DNA of 64,000 nucleotides from Polynucleobacter sp. (GTDB lineage: Bacteria; Pseudomonadota; Gammaproteobacteria; Burkholderiales; Burkholderiaceae), in the NCBI RefSeq assembly GCF_030693775.1, contig NZ_JAUXZY010000005.1, forward strand, positions 62,001 through 126,000, given 5' to 3'. Made by a program: the position numbers and the translations under genes. Positions within the stretch are counted from its first letter, which is position 1, and each line of letters begins with the position of its first letter. Below, piece after piece: positions 54,767 through 64,000 of the stretch. A model generated the notes under the pieces. The model worked only from the letters and a program-made list of their open reading frames with translations. It ran no database searches and had not been told where the DNA came from.

Positions 54767-55407
54767 TCCACTTTCTCCGCGGGGGTTGGTGGTGTTGTTT
54801 TTTTCTTGCCAATGCGCATCTCAGTACCATTCATTAAATTGCGAATGTTGCTCCGATGACGCCAGATCAGTAAAGTACAAACTACGCTAAGGGCAATTGC
54901 CATCGGCTGAAAACCGAACAAGAAAACAAAATAAATTGGACCGAAGACAGCGGCAGCCAAGGCAGCGAGTGAGGAGTAGCGCAAAAAGAAAGCCACAATC
55001 AACCAGGTTGCCAAAGTTGCTAGGCCCAGCGTCAAATTAATGCCAAATAAAATTCCGCAGGCGGTTGCAACTCCCTTGCCTCCCTTGAATCCATGAAACA
55101 AGGGATACAGATGCCCCAAGAAAACAGCAATCACTACGCCGCAGAAAATCCACGCAGCTGCGCCTTGGGTCACCATCGCCTCACCCAATACCAAACGAGC
55201 CAGGATCACTGCCACAAACCCTTTAAGGGCATCGCCAAGCAATGTCAGTACTGCAGCGCGCTTATTACCCGTGCGCAGCACATTGGTTGCGCCAGGATTT
55301 CCGGATCCATAGGAGTAAGGATCGGGCAAGCGCATGCATTTACTTACAACGACCGCAAATGAAATCGAGCCAATGAGATATGCGAAGGGGATTAACAGCC
55401 AAGTCAT
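54763..55407 (-). CDS. plsY: Glycerol-3-phosphate acyltransferase PlsY
   Basis: PlsY transfers the acyl group from acyl-phosphate to glycerol 3-phosphate, the first step of phospholipid synthesis. The 214-residue membrane protein has the motifs [35 protein letters not shown] and [15 protein letters not shown]. Length and motif order are normal. Confidence 0.95.
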   Translation of the reverse strand: MTWLLIPFAYLIGSISFAVVVSKCMRLPDPYSYGSGNPGATNVLRTGNKRAAVLTLLGDALKGFVAVILARLVLGEAMVTQGAAAWIFCGVVIAVFLGHLYPLFHGFKGGKGVATACGILFGINLTLGLATLATWLIVAFFLRYSSLAALAAAVFGPIYFVFLFGFQPMAIALSVVCTLLIWRHRSNIRNLMNGTEMRIGKKKTTPPTPAEKVE

Positions 55408-55482
55408 AACGCTATCTTAATCATTATTCCTAAATGGTTTTAAAACCAGGGACTGCTTGACCCCAGATAGGGACTAGATTGA

Positions 55483-56433
55483 CTAGCCTCTGGGGTGATG
55501 GTGCTGATGAATGGATTTGAGCCGCTCTCGCGCTACGTGAGTATAAATCTGCGTAGTCGATATATCGGCATGACCCAGCAGTAACTGCACCACCCTCAGA
55601 TCGGCGCCGTGGTTGAGTAAATGCGTGGCAAAGGCATGGCGCAGGGTATGCGGTGACAGTGCTACCGGAATTTGCGCGATTGCAGCATAGCGCTTAATCA
55701 AAGCCCAAAATGCTTGGCGGGTGAGAGCGCCACCGGTATGCCGACCAATAAATACCGCATCGGAAGTTTTGCCGGCCAATAGGGTTGCCCGCGTTTCTCC
55801 AAGGTATTTACGCAACCATTCTCCTGCTTCGCCACCAAAAGGTACTAGCCGTTCTTTGCCACCCTTGCCATTCACGATGCGCACGATGCCTTCATTGAGG
55901 CTGATGGCCACGGTTTTCAGGCTAACGATTTCGGAAACGCGTAGGCCACTGGCGTACATCAATTCCAACATAGTGCGATCGCGCAAACCCAAGGGGGTTT
56001 CGATGTCGGGCGCCTGGATTAAGCGGGTGACTTGATCTTCGCTTAAGGTCTTCGGAAAGCGCTGCGCCTGTTTGGCGGCACGCAAGGTCATGCACGGATC
56101 CCGCTTTACCCACTGGTGACGTAAGGCGTGGCGATAAAACCGTTTAAACACCGTGAGGCGTCGATTGGCAGTAGTCGCTTTATCTGTTCGACGGCATGCA
56201 ATATATGCTGTTAATTCAGTTTCGGTGGCGGCATATAAATCGATGCCGCGCTCCTGTTGCAACCAGTGGGCTAGTAAAAGCAAATCCCGTCGATAGGCAG
56301 CGAGGCTGTTTTTGGCGAGGCCGTCTTCTAGCCAGCAGGCATCGCAGAATCGCTCAATTGCTTCTTGTGTTGCCGGCGAAATAGCGCGTAACTTAGAATC
56401 GGCATCAGCTGTTGCATTCGATATCGATGCCAT
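55483..56433 (-). CDS. xerD: Site-specific tyrosine recombinase XerD
   Basis: XerD resolves chromosome dimers with XerC at dif. The protein (316 residues from ATG 56,433) has the N-terminal core-binding domain (IERFCDACWLEDGLAKNSLAAYRRDL) and the catalytic residues in YASGLRVSEIVSLK (Arg), LSPHTLRHAFATHLLNHGADLR (His-x-x-Arg) and ISTTQIYTHVARERLKSIHQ (nucleophile Tyr). XerD is favoured over XerC by the HQHHHPRG-type C-terminus. Confidence 0.9.
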   Translation of the reverse strand: MASISNATADADSKLRAISPATQEAIERFCDACWLEDGLAKNSLAAYRRDLLLLAHWLQQERGIDLYAATETELTAYIACRRTDKATTANRRLTVFKRFYRHALRHQWVKRDPCMTLRAAKQAQRFPKTLSEDQVTRLIQAPDIETPLGLRDRTMLELMYASGLRVSEIVSLKTVAISLNEGIVRIVNGKGGKERLVPFGGEAGEWLRKYLGETRATLLAGKTSDAVFIGRHTGGALTRQAFWALIKRYAAIAQIPVALSPHTLRHAFATHLLNHGADLRVVQLLLGHADISTTQIYTHVARERLKSIHQHHHPRG

Positions 56434-56440
56434 CAAAGGA

Positions 56441-56680
56441 CTAAGCTCGCTTAATTTTTAATCGTCTGAGATCAGCGGTTGAAAATAGCTGACTACGGCC
56501 CACAATATGCGACGGCTTAAGCCTACCAGATTGAACATAGCGGCGTAAGGTTGGTAGAGATACCTCTAGATACTCTGCCGCTTGCTCTGCTGAGAAGCGG
56601 GTATTTTTTAGGTGGCCGAATACTTCTTCATGGGTTTGCATATCTACCCAACTCAGAGGGCTATTCGGCAATGCTTGCAT
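56441..56680 (-). CDS. Excisionase/MerR-type helix-turn-helix protein
   Basis: The 79-residue protein (from ATG 56,680) has one DNA-binding-type HTH: FSAEQAAEYLEVSLPTLRRYVQSGRLKPSHIVGRSQLFSTADLRRL. That is the pattern of the excisionase-like HTH-17 family. It lies between yajQ and xerD in one orientation. The longer frame overlapping yajQ is rejected. Target unknown. Confidence 0.8.
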   Translation of the reverse strand: MQALPNSPLSWVDMQTHEEVFGHLKNTRFSAEQAAEYLEVSLPTLRRYVQSGRLKPSHIVGRSQLFSTADLRRLKIKRA

Positions 56681-56687
56681 AGAACTC

Positions 56688-57173
56688 TTAATCCCTAAAG
56701 TTATCAAAACCCAATGGTGCTTCGCTAACATCTTTGCGCAGCAATGCCATCACTGCTTGCAGATCATCCCGCTTGCCACCGGTAACGCGTACCGCGTCCC
56801 CCTGAATACTGGCTTGCACTTTTATCTTGCTGTCTTTGATGATGCGCACAATTTTTTTCGATAAATCCGAAGTCACACCTTTTTGAATCTTCATGCTTTG
56901 CTTGCGCTTATCGCCGCCAATCGTTTCCAGCTTGTCGTCTTTGAGGTAGCGTACGTCAACGTTGCGTTTAGCCATTTTATTAATCAGGACATCGCGCACT
57001 TGACCTAATTTAAAGTCATCGTCTGCAAATAAAATGAGTAGCTCTTCTTTGAGCTCGACCCTGGAATCTGATCCCTTAAAGTCGAAGCGGGTAGAGATCT
57101 CTTTATTGGCCTGTTCAATGGCGTTCTTTAATTCCACCATATTTGGCTCGCACACTACGTCAAATGTTGGCAT
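56688..57173 (-). CDS. YajQ-family nucleotide-binding protein
   Basis: The 161-residue protein is a typical Yaj[21 protein letters not shown] at the start, [20 protein letters not shown] in the middle and [21 protein letters not shown] near the end. Xanthomonas YajQ binds cyclic-di-GMP; the same property here is untested. Confidence 0.94.
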   Translation of the reverse strand: MPTFDVVCEPNMVELKNAIEQANKEISTRFDFKGSDSRVELKEELLILFADDDFKLGQVRDVLINKMAKRNVDVRYLKDDKLETIGGDKRKQSMKIQKGVTSDLSKKIVRIIKDSKIKVQASIQGDAVRVTGGKRDDLQAVMALLRKDVSEAPLGFDNFRD

Positions 57174-57222
57174 TTATTGCTCCTATTTACTCAAAATTAC
57201 GGAAGACGAATAAGATTGTGGC

Positions 57223-58296
57223 ATGAACTCCGCCCCAAATGCGCCTTCCTCACCCAAAACGGCCCCGCCCTCCGTGATTCCAGTGATGCTGCCTGACGTT
57301 TCTTTAAGAGCGCGCAATAGCTTTGGATTTGACGTTCTTGCTGAGCAAGCCTATTCCATTACCGATGCTGAGCACATTGGGGCTGTGATGGAAGCAATTA
57401 AGGCAGCAAACCTACCCTGGCGTGTACTGGGCGGCGGTAGCAATGTGGTCTTGCCACCAACACTATCCGGCGTGACCTTACTCATGGATATTGCCGGGCA
57501 GGCGATCACGCAGCAGGATGAACGCGGTGCTGTAGTGTCGGTTGGGGCTGGCGTGAACTGGCATGACTTTGTGATTTGGACGCTCGATCACAGCCTGCCT
57601 GGCCTAGAAAATCTCGCGCTAATTCCTGGTACGGTGGGCGCTGCGCCGATTCAGAATATTGGCGCTTATGGCGTTGAGGTCGGTGAATACATCCAATCGA
57701 TCGAAGCTTACGATTGCCATTCCAAAACCCTGGTCAATTTGCTGGCGAGTGAATGCGCATTCACGTATCGCAACAGTATTTTTAAAGCCCATCCCAATCG
57801 ATACATCATTACGCGCGTGCATTTTTACTTGCCCGCTGCGTGGAGTCCCCGTTTACGTTATGCCGATTTGGCTGCTGCCTTTGTAAATCGCCATGTACCA
57901 ACAGCGGAAGAGGTCATGGTGGCGGTATGCAAGATTCGTAATCGCAAACTACCCGATCCAAAATTGATCGGCAATGCCGGTAGCTTCTTTCAAAATCCGA
58001 TTGTGGAGAAGGCGCAGTACTTGGCATTACTGAAGCAATTCCCTGAATTGGTGTCCTACCCTGAAGGAAATGAACAGGAGGGAAAGCGCAAATTAGCTGC
58101 AGGCTGGATGATTGATCACTGCGGCTTTAAAGGCTTACGCGCTGGCGCTGTGGGCGTTTATCAACACCAAGCCTTAGTCCTCGTCAATCATGGTGGCGGC
58201 AGTGCCGATTCGGTCTTAGCCTTAGCAAAAACCATTCAAGACAAAGTGCAAGATACCTTTGGCGTTACTCTTGCGATTGAGCCGATTCGTTACTGA
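57223..58296 (+). CDS. murB: UDP-N-acetylenolpyruvoylglucosamine reductase
   Basis: MurB makes UDP-N-acetylmuramate, an early peptidoglycan precursor. The 357-residue FAD enzyme has RVLGGGSNVVLPPTLSG, the flavin motif NLALIPGTVGAAPIQNIGAYG, YRNSIFKAHPNRYIIT and NAGSFFQNPIVEKAQY with the catalytic Ser. The type is E. coli-like (type I), with the Tyr loop present. It is convergent with xseA by seven overlapping bases. Confidence 0.95.
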   Translation: MNSAPNAPSSPKTAPPSVIPVMLPDVSLRARNSFGFDVLAEQAYSITDAEHIGAVMEAIKAANLPWRVLGGGSNVVLPPTLSGVTLLMDIAGQAITQQDERGAVVSVGAGVNWHDFVIWTLDHSLPGLENLALIPGTVGAAPIQNIGAYGVEVGEYIQSIEAYDCHSKTLVNLLASECAFTYRNSIFKAHPNRYIITRVHFYLPAAWSPRLRYADLAAAFVNRHVPTAEEVMVAVCKIRNRKLPDPKLIGNAGSFFQNPIVEKAQYLALLKQFPELVSYPEGNEQEGKRKLAAGWMIDHCGFKGLRAGAVGVYQHQALVLVNHGGGSADSVLALAKTIQDKVQDTFGVTLAIEPIRY

Positions 58297-59492
58297 GGCT
58301 TCACCTTAGCTAGCGTAACTTCCGCACTGCCTTCTGCCAACTGAATGCGGTAATCGTGCTGAGCCAGCAGCTGATCTGGCTTACGCACTGCGCCCGCGCC
58401 CTCTTGCAAAATCACCGCATAACCCCGCTCCAAAGTACGCTGCGGACTGAGTGCCTCTAACTGCGCGGCAAGATGCTGCTGATGCCGCTGCCAGTATTGG
58501 GTTCGCACCATCCACGATTGTCCGAGGCGCTGCCGAAGATTCTGAATCTGCTCGCGCATCCGCTCGGGATTGGGCATGGCATGATTTAAACGCAGCGCAA
58601 ATTGATCGAGTGTCTGGGCCTCGCGCTCGAGTCGCCGCTCTACAGCTTGCGTCATGCCCTGCTTGAAACTAGCCAACTCGGCTAGCAATTGATCGCGGCG
58701 CGGCGCGGCCATCTCAGCTGCGCCGGTCGGCGTGGGTGCGCGCAAGTCGGCAACAAAATCTGCAATCGTGGTGTCGGTTTCATGCCCTACGCCGCAGACG
58801 ATCGGCAACGTGGATTCTGCAATAGCGTAGGCCAACTGCTCATGATTGAATGCCCACAAATCTTCGATACTGCCGCCACCCCGCACAAGCAGAATCACAT
58901 CCACTACCGCCTCCCGATTAGCCTGTTCGAGTGCCGCGATAATGGTGAGGGGTGCTTCTGGGCCCTGCACTAAGGTGGGGTAAATCACAATCGGAATGTG
59001 TGGCGCTCTGCGACCTAAGGTACTCAGGACATCCTTTAATGCTGCTGCCTGCGGCGAGGTGACGATACCAATCGCACGGGGGTGCGTAGGAATGGGGCGC
59101 TTTCGCTCTGCTTCGAATAAGCCCTCTTTGGCTAACTTAGCTTTGAGCTTTAAAAAGGCCTCATATAGCCCACCCGTACCTGCGCGGCGCATCACCTGGA
59201 CGGTTAACTGGACATCCCCACGCGGAACATATAAGCCGAGACTGGCTCCAACCTCTACCAAATCCCCCGATTGGGGCATAAAGCCCACTTGGGCATTTTT
59301 GCCCCGGAACATCACGCAGCGAATCTGCCCCTCCTCGTCTTTTAAGGAGAAGTACCAGTGCCCGCTGTCATAGGCCTTAAAGTTCGATACCTCACCGCTA
59401 ACCCAGACGGAATCAAACTGGTCCTGTAAGGAGCTTGCAATGGCGCGGTTTAGATCGCCAACACTCAGAATGGGGTTCGGTATTTCAGGCAT
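58290..59492 (-). CDS. xseA: Exodeoxyribonuclease VII large subunit
   Basis: XseA is the catalytic subunit of the single-strand-specific exonuclease VII. The 400-residue protein has an N-terminal OB fold (VSNFKAYDSGHWYFSLKDEEGQIRC), the catalytic-core segment IGIVTSPQAAALKDVLSTLGRR and LVRGGGSIEDLWAFN, then VGHETDTTIADFVADLRAPTPT. It lacks a nearby xseB in the window. Confidence 0.96.
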   Translation of the reverse strand: MPEIPNPILSVGDLNRAIASSLQDQFDSVWVSGEVSNFKAYDSGHWYFSLKDEEGQIRCVMFRGKNAQVGFMPQSGDLVEVGASLGLYVPRGDVQLTVQVMRRAGTGGLYEAFLKLKAKLAKEGLFEAERKRPIPTHPRAIGIVTSPQAAALKDVLSTLGRRAPHIPIVIYPTLVQGPEAPLTIIAALEQANREAVVDVILLVRGGGSIEDLWAFNHEQLAYAIAESTLPIVCGVGHETDTTIADFVADLRAPTPTGAAEMAAPRRDQLLAELASFKQGMTQAVERRLEREAQTLDQFALRLNHAMPNPERMREQIQNLRQRLGQSWMVRTQYWQRHQQHLAAQLEALSPQRTLERGYAVILQEGAGAVRKPDQLLAQHDYRIQLAEGSAEVTLAKVKPQ

Positions 59493-59874
59493 TTTCTAGG
59501 GGTCGATTTTGGTGAATAAATAGGGTTTTACTGGATAGGCCTAATACATATCCACAGTCTTGAATGGCATTATCGGGCTCAATTAAGAAGTAAGTGTTTG
59601 CTGACCCATAACGTCGTATAAATCTGACACTTGCATCATAAGATATTGATTCATATATATAAATTATTTTAGGTTCAGCTCAGTTTACTGCCATTGTTTG
59701 GGGTGCTACACCACAAATCAAGGACTTACAGCAAATAGGGTCAAAAGTTTTGCACAGAGTTATCCACAGCCCAAGCAAAACCCCGCCAAAGCCAAATTTT
59801 TTGAAAAATATCAAGCTTCTAGCAATCCCTGTCCACCTGGAAGCCCATTTCATTTCAGCTAAAGTACTGATCTT
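59493..59874. other. Intergenic region upstream of exbB with a DnaA box
   Basis: This 382-base stretch separates the divergent xseA and exbB genes and holds no convincing gene. A consensus DnaA box TTATCCACA lies at 59,760-59,768, and a one-mismatch copy ATATCCACA at 59,548-59,556. An AT-rich run at about 59,640-59,675 follows. Two boxes alone do not make an origin. Confidence 0.5.
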
Positions 59875-60507
59875 ATGTACACCATCTTACTGTCTGCCGG
59901 TTGGCCCATTTGGCCCCTATTAGCCCTCTCCATTGTTGGCCTCGCCATTCTGATGGAGCGAAGTTGGTATCTGCGTCAGAGGCACATTGCCCCACAGGCT
60001 GACCTGGAAGTTGCTTTTGGCATAGCCGAGGGATTAGCAAGCGGTAAAGCAGCTCCAACTGGCTTAATTCAGGATCTGCGCCAAAACTCCGTCATCGGCA
60101 CGCTCCTCGCCTCCATTCTTTCTGAAAAACAGGCAGGGCATTCAGCCGGGCAGGCAATCGAAGAGCTTGCAGTACTCGCAGACACCACTTGGATTAAGTT
60201 GGAACGCTATCTTGGAGCCCTTGCCACGATTGCAACCCTTGCCCCGCTCCTCGGCTTATTTGGCACCGTGGTTGGCATGATTGAAATTTTTGGTAGCCAA
60301 GGAATAGTGACTGGTAGCGGCGGTAACCCGCAGCAGTTGGCAAACGGCATTTCGATTGCGCTCTACAACACCGCATTTGGACTCTTGATTGCGATACCGG
60401 CCTATGCCGGTTGGCGTGGCTTACGTGCCTTGGCTGATCAACGCCAGCGGGAGTGCGAAGAGTTGGCGCGCCAGCTGTTTAAAAAACTCTATCCTGAAAA
60501 TACATGA
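59875..60507 (+). CDS. ExbB/TolQ-family proton channel protein
   Basis: The 210-residue membrane protein has three helices and the ExbB/TolQ signature LATIATLAPLLGLFGTVVGMIEIF (about 117-140) and SIALYNTAFGLLIAIPAY. It uses proton motive force with an ExbD partner to drive TonB- or Tol-type transport. It overlaps the partner gene by four bases. Confidence 0.92.
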   Translation: MYTILLSAGWPIWPLLALSIVGLAILMERSWYLRQRHIAPQADLEVAFGIAEGLASGKAAPTGLIQDLRQNSVIGTLLASILSEKQAGHSAGQAIEELAVLADTTWIKLERYLGALATIATLAPLLGLFGTVVGMIEIFGSQGIVTGSGGNPQQLANGISIALYNTAFGLLIAIPAYAGWRGLRALADQRQRECEELARQLFKKLYPENT

Positions 60508-60980
60508 GCTGGATTGCGCAACGCTTAAGCGGTCAGCGAGTCAATATCGGTTCGCTACGGAATGCTAATCGGTTTGCCCGTGCCGAGCCAGAAATCAATC
60601 TCATTGCATTTATTGATGTGTTGCTAGTGGTCTTAATTTTCCTCATGGTTTCAACCACCTTTACGCGCTACAACGAACTGGCGATTACATTGCCGACTGC
60701 CAGCGGTTCGGATACGTCGATCAAGCCGCAGTCCATTACCATCACTGTGAGCCGCGATGGTCGCTACGCCCTCAACGGCAAGGTCATCGATCGCAGCCAA
60801 TTGGCCGTATCCCTTGGCAAAATCGCTAATCCATCGGCACAGAGCAGCCTAGAAAATAGTCCACAAGTGAATATCGATGCCGATGCCAGGGCACCTCATC
60901 AGGCAGTGATGCGCGCACTGGAAGCAGCGCGCGATGCGAATCTCCCTAATGTCGTCTTTAGTAGTCAAGGCAGCAAATAA
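60504..60980 (+). CDS. ExbD/TolR-family biopolymer transport protein
   Basis: The 158-residue protein has one N-terminal helix with the ion-path Asp (INLIAFIDVLLVVLIFLMVSTTF, about 32-54) and a periplasmic ExbD domain (ALNGKVIDRSQLAVSL and NIDADARAPHQAVMRALEAA). It forms the partner of the preceding gene. The set leads into lpxK, an order common in betaproteobacteria. Confidence 0.92.
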   Translation: MSWIAQRLSGQRVNIGSLRNANRFARAEPEINLIAFIDVLLVVLIFLMVSTTFTRYNELAITLPTASGSDTSIKPQSITITVSRDGRYALNGKVIDRSQLAVSLGKIANPSAQSSLENSPQVNIDADARAPHQAVMRALEAARDANLPNVVFSSQGSK

Positions 60981-60995
60981 TGCGGTCTTTTAACC

Positions 60996-62144
60996 GTGCA
61001 TAAGGCGCCAATCCAGGGTCGATCAGCGCCCGCCTTTTGGGAGCGGCGTGGCTTCCTAAGCTGGCTTCTGTGGCCTCTATCCAAAGTAGTTGGTCTATTT
61101 GTGGCGAGCAAAAATGCCCTGCGCGATCTCGGCATTGGAGTAGGAAAACCATTTTCAGTACCCATCATTATTGTTGGCAATCTGCGCGTCGGTGGCACAG
61201 GCAAAACCCCGATCGTCATTGCGCTCGCTGAGCGTCTGCGTGCCCGTGGTTTTTATCCGGGCATCATCAGCCGGGGCTATGGTGGTCGCAGCCACTCGAA
61301 GCAATCGAATCCAATCGAGGTCAGCAGCAAATCAGATCCCGTCGTGGTTGGCGATGAACCCGTGCTGATGGCACAGCGTACGCAAGACGCAATACCCATT
61401 TGGGTATGCCCAGAGCGCCGCAAGAGCATTCGTGCGCTCCTTAATGCCAACCCCGAAGTCAACATCATCATCAGCGACGATGGCTTACAACATCAAGACC
61501 TGATCCGTTGGCCAGCGCGCGAAGGCGGCCGTGATATTGAAATCATCGTACGCGATCACCGCGGTGAAGGTAATGGCTTTTTGTTACCGGCCGGCCCCTT
61601 GCGTGAGCCTGCTGATCGGGATCGTGACATCACCTTAGTCACTGGGAGCAGTCAAGGCGCTGATAGCCCCACTGATGTTGCCGATGGATTGCATTACATT
61701 GCTGACCGCCCTGCATTTACACTCGCACCCACCTTAGCGTTTGCCTATCCTCTGCATGAGCCCAGCCAAGCTATTTCACTTGAGATCCTATTGGCACAGA
61801 ACAGCAGTGCACCAATCACTGCAATTGCTGCGATTGGTAACCCCCAGCGATTTTTTGATGGCATTCAATCTCATCTTCCATACCCTGCTGCGCCATTGAA
61901 AGGCATTGCATTGCCGGATCATGGGCAGATTGATGTCGCCCTGCTTAATACGCTGGATGCGAAGTGCATCTTGATCACCGAAAAGGATGCCGTAAAATGC
62001 GCTCATATTGATGATCAGCGTATTTGGGTTGTGCCGATGCAACTCACCCTACCGAATGCACTGATGAATTGGGTTGAGTCGATTCTCCAAAGACCGGATC
62101 CGAATGCGATGCACAGCGAGCCTAGAGGGAAAAAAGATGGATAA
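60996..62144 (+). CDS. lpxK: Tetraacyldisaccharide 4'-kinase
   Basis: LpxK phosphorylates the lipid A disaccharide at 4'. The 382-residue protein begins at GTG 60,996 and has an N-terminal membrane segment, then the P-loop [20 protein letters not shown] (about 62-81). [21 protein letters not shown] and [11 protein letters not shown] follow. The order exbB-exbD-lpxK-trm112-like-kdsB-adk is conserved in the group. Confidence 0.94.
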   Translation: MHKAPIQGRSAPAFWERRGFLSWLLWPLSKVVGLFVASKNALRDLGIGVGKPFSVPIIIVGNLRVGGTGKTPIVIALAERLRARGFYPGIISRGYGGRSHSKQSNPIEVSSKSDPVVVGDEPVLMAQRTQDAIPIWVCPERRKSIRALLNANPEVNIIISDDGLQHQDLIRWPAREGGRDIEIIVRDHRGEGNGFLLPAGPLREPADRDRDITLVTGSSQGADSPTDVADGLHYIADRPAFTLAPTLAFAYPLHEPSQAISLEILLAQNSSAPITAIAAIGNPQRFFDGIQSHLPYPAAPLKGIALPDHGQIDVALLNTLDAKCILITEKDAVKCAHIDDQRIWVVPMQLTLPNALMNWVESILQRPDPNAMHSEPRGKKDG

Positions 62145-62322
62145 GCGTTTACTTAGTATTTTGGTTTGCCCTTTGTGTAAAAGCGGCTTGCACTTAGACG
62201 AGCAGCAGCATGAATTAATCTGCAGAATTGATAAGCTTGCTTACCCGATTCGGGATGGCATTCCGGTGATGCTAGTGGATGAAGCGCGCACCTTAACGCC
62301 TGAAGAAATACAGGCCTTGTAA
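62137..62322 (+). CDS. Trm112-family small protein
   Basis: The 61-residue protein (from ATG 62,137) has [20 protein letters not shown] with a CPLC pair and [18 protein letters not shown], the Trm112/YcaR pattern. Members bind zinc or activate methyltransferases; in bacteria the role near kdsB is unknown. It overlaps lpxK by eight bases. Confidence 0.92.
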   Translation: MDKRLLSILVCPLCKSGLHLDEQQHELICRIDKLAYPIRDGIPVMLVDEARTLTPEEIQAL

Positions 62323-62333
62323 GTTAATCGATT

Positions 62334-63095
62334 TTGAACACACTCACCCTCCCCGAATTTAGCGTTGTCATTCCGGCACGCTTAGGCTCTACCCGCCTTC
62401 CCCGCAAACCCCTGGCGGATATCGCCGGCAAGCCCATGGTTGTCCGCGTTGCTGAGCAGGCAAAACGCTCTGGCGCACAGAGCGTGATTGTGGCAACTGA
62501 TTCAGGGGAAATTCAGGCAGTATGCGATGCCCATCGGATCGAGTGCCTCCTCACGCAAGCCGATCACCCTACCGGTACCGATCGAATTGCTGAAGTTGCG
62601 CAATTGTTAAAGTTGCCTGGCGATGCATTGATTGTGAATGTGCAAGGCGATGAACCGTTGATTCCGCCAGAGCTGATTAATCAGGTTGCACTGGCATTAG
62701 CAGCTCACCCGCAATGCGCGATCGCCACAGTGGCGACGCCCATCACTGATCCAACAGAAATCAATAATCCCAATGTGGTGAAGGTGGTACTCAATCGCCA
62801 CAATGAGGCCATGTACTTTTCGCGCTCGGTTATTCCATTTGAACGCGATGCAGCAATTACTAAACCCCCATACCTGCGGCATTTGGGGATTTACGCCTAC
62901 CGGGCGAGCTTTCTAGAGGCCTATGCCCGCCTCGACCCAGCGCCGCCAGAACAGGCAGAGTCACTCGAGCAGCTGCGCGCCCTATGGCATGGCTATCGCA
63001 TTCAGGTTCATATTACGGCGGATGTACCTCCTGCCGGGGTCGATACTGAGGCGGATTTAGAGCGTGTGCGGCTCGCTTTTGCATCTCGGGGATAA
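62334..63095 (+). CDS. kdsB: 3-deoxy-manno-octulosonate cytidylyltransferase
   Basis: KdsB activates Kdo as CMP-Kdo for lipopolysaccharide core synthesis. The 253-residue protein has [58 protein letters not shown] and [16 protein letters not shown]. No ATG precedes the conserved start, so TTG 62,334 is the only good initiation codon. Confidence 0.94.
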   Translation: MNTLTLPEFSVVIPARLGSTRLPRKPLADIAGKPMVVRVAEQAKRSGAQSVIVATDSGEIQAVCDAHRIECLLTQADHPTGTDRIAEVAQLLKLPGDALIVNVQGDEPLIPPELINQVALALAAHPQCAIATVATPITDPTEINNPNVVKVVLNRHNEAMYFSRSVIPFERDAAITKPPYLRHLGIYAYRASFLEAYARLDPAPPEQAESLEQLRALWHGYRIQVHITADVPPAGVDTEADLERVRLAFASRG

Positions 63096-63142
63096 TCCTA
63101 GGAAAGTTCCGGCCAATAGGCTTACAAAATACGGGACAATGA

Positions 63143-63826
<684 letters not shown>

Positions 63827-63947
63827 ATATAAAAAAATTTATAAAAGTTTTATATGTGTCGTAAGCAATAGCCGTTCTATCGAATCAACTTATTGCACGC
63901 ACAAGTGCATTCTCTAAAATGGAGGGTTGATTCTTAGAAAGGTTTAT

Positions 63948-64000
63948 ATGCCAACAATCAGCAGTTTTTATGGCATCCTCATTCGAATGTTTTTCAATGA
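63948..64000 (+). CDS. DUF4160-family protein (partial, N-terminus)
   Basis: Only the first 17 codons are in the window (MPTISSFYGILIRMFFN). This matches the opening of DUF4160 proteins, which often pair with a DUF2442 gene as a possible toxin-antitoxin-like module. An AGAAAGG precedes the ATG. The rest lies beyond the right edge. Confidence 0.6.
   Translation, partial: MPTISSFYGILIRMFFN

Noticed and set aside
55483..56680. xerD plus an excisionase-like HTH gene as a possible integrative element
   Set aside because: XerD is the housekeeping recombinase by sequence and context (plsY, yajQ, murB nearby). No attachment repeats, phage or conjugation genes are present.
59740..59780. Replication origin near the DnaA box
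   Set aside because: Only one perfect and one imperfect box, and no dnaA, parAB or gidA nearby.
63948..64000. Toxin-antitoxin module at the right edge
   Set aside because: Only 17 codons of the DUF4160-like gene are visible, and no partner gene can be seen.

Overview
The window is a 64-kb piece of a betaproteobacterial chromosome, most like a freshwater Polynucleobacter or close Burkholderiaceae relative. The basis is the photosynthesis gene order (crtEF-bchCXYZ-puf with pufC), compact single-copy housekeeping genes, moderate GC, and families such as a Bug/TctC binding protein and monomeric isocitrate dehydrogenase. Genus assignment is inference; no rRNA or tRNA gene lies in the window.

Positions 1-29,082 hold most of a photosynthesis gene cluster of an aerobic anoxygenic phototroph. 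On the minus strand bchF-bchN-bchB-bchH (bchH cut by the left edge) encode late bacteriochlorophyll steps. Divergent from them, aerR-ppsR-crtA-crtD-crtC encode the redox/light regulators and spheroidene-branch carotenoid enzymes. A long minus-strand superoperon follows: crtE-crtF-bchC-bchX-bchY-bchZ-pufB-orf73-pufA-pufL-pufM-pufC-crtI-crtB. bchO and a 44-codon membrane ORF lie on the plus strand, then bchI-bchD on the minus strand. PpsR-type TGT-N12-ACA boxes sit on the promoters of aerR, bchC and crtE, and an imperfect one lies before bchF. The most unusual feature is a 73-codon single-span membrane protein gene lying between pufB and pufA, which are normally adjacent. There is also a small ORF coupled to the bchZ stop, and a previously unnamed motif shared by the bchF and bchC upstream regions.

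Positions 29,166-35,680 are accessory metabolism: a SOUL-family haem-binding protein, a PDC-lactonase-like amidohydrolase, a TctC/Bug solute-binding protein, a PcaD-like enol-lactonase, LrgA/LrgB, dienelactone hydrolase, an isochorismatase-family hydrolase and a universal stress protein with an FNR/ANR-type site upstream. Positions 35,703-41,853 are an HME-RND metal efflux operon (czcC-czcB-czcA order) ending with a PII-like gene that overlaps the pump gene.

Positions 42,183-64,000 are mainly housekeeping: monomeric icd, FKBP isomerase, a K+ channel, small conserved families, apt, an acyltransferase, rubrerythrin, HiPIP (a plausible electron donor to the PufC cytochrome), folE, plsY, xerD, yajQ, murB, xseA, exbB/exbD, lpxK, a Trm112-like protein, kdsB and adk, with a DUF4160 gene starting at the right edge. 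I saw no CRISPR array, transposase or prophage.
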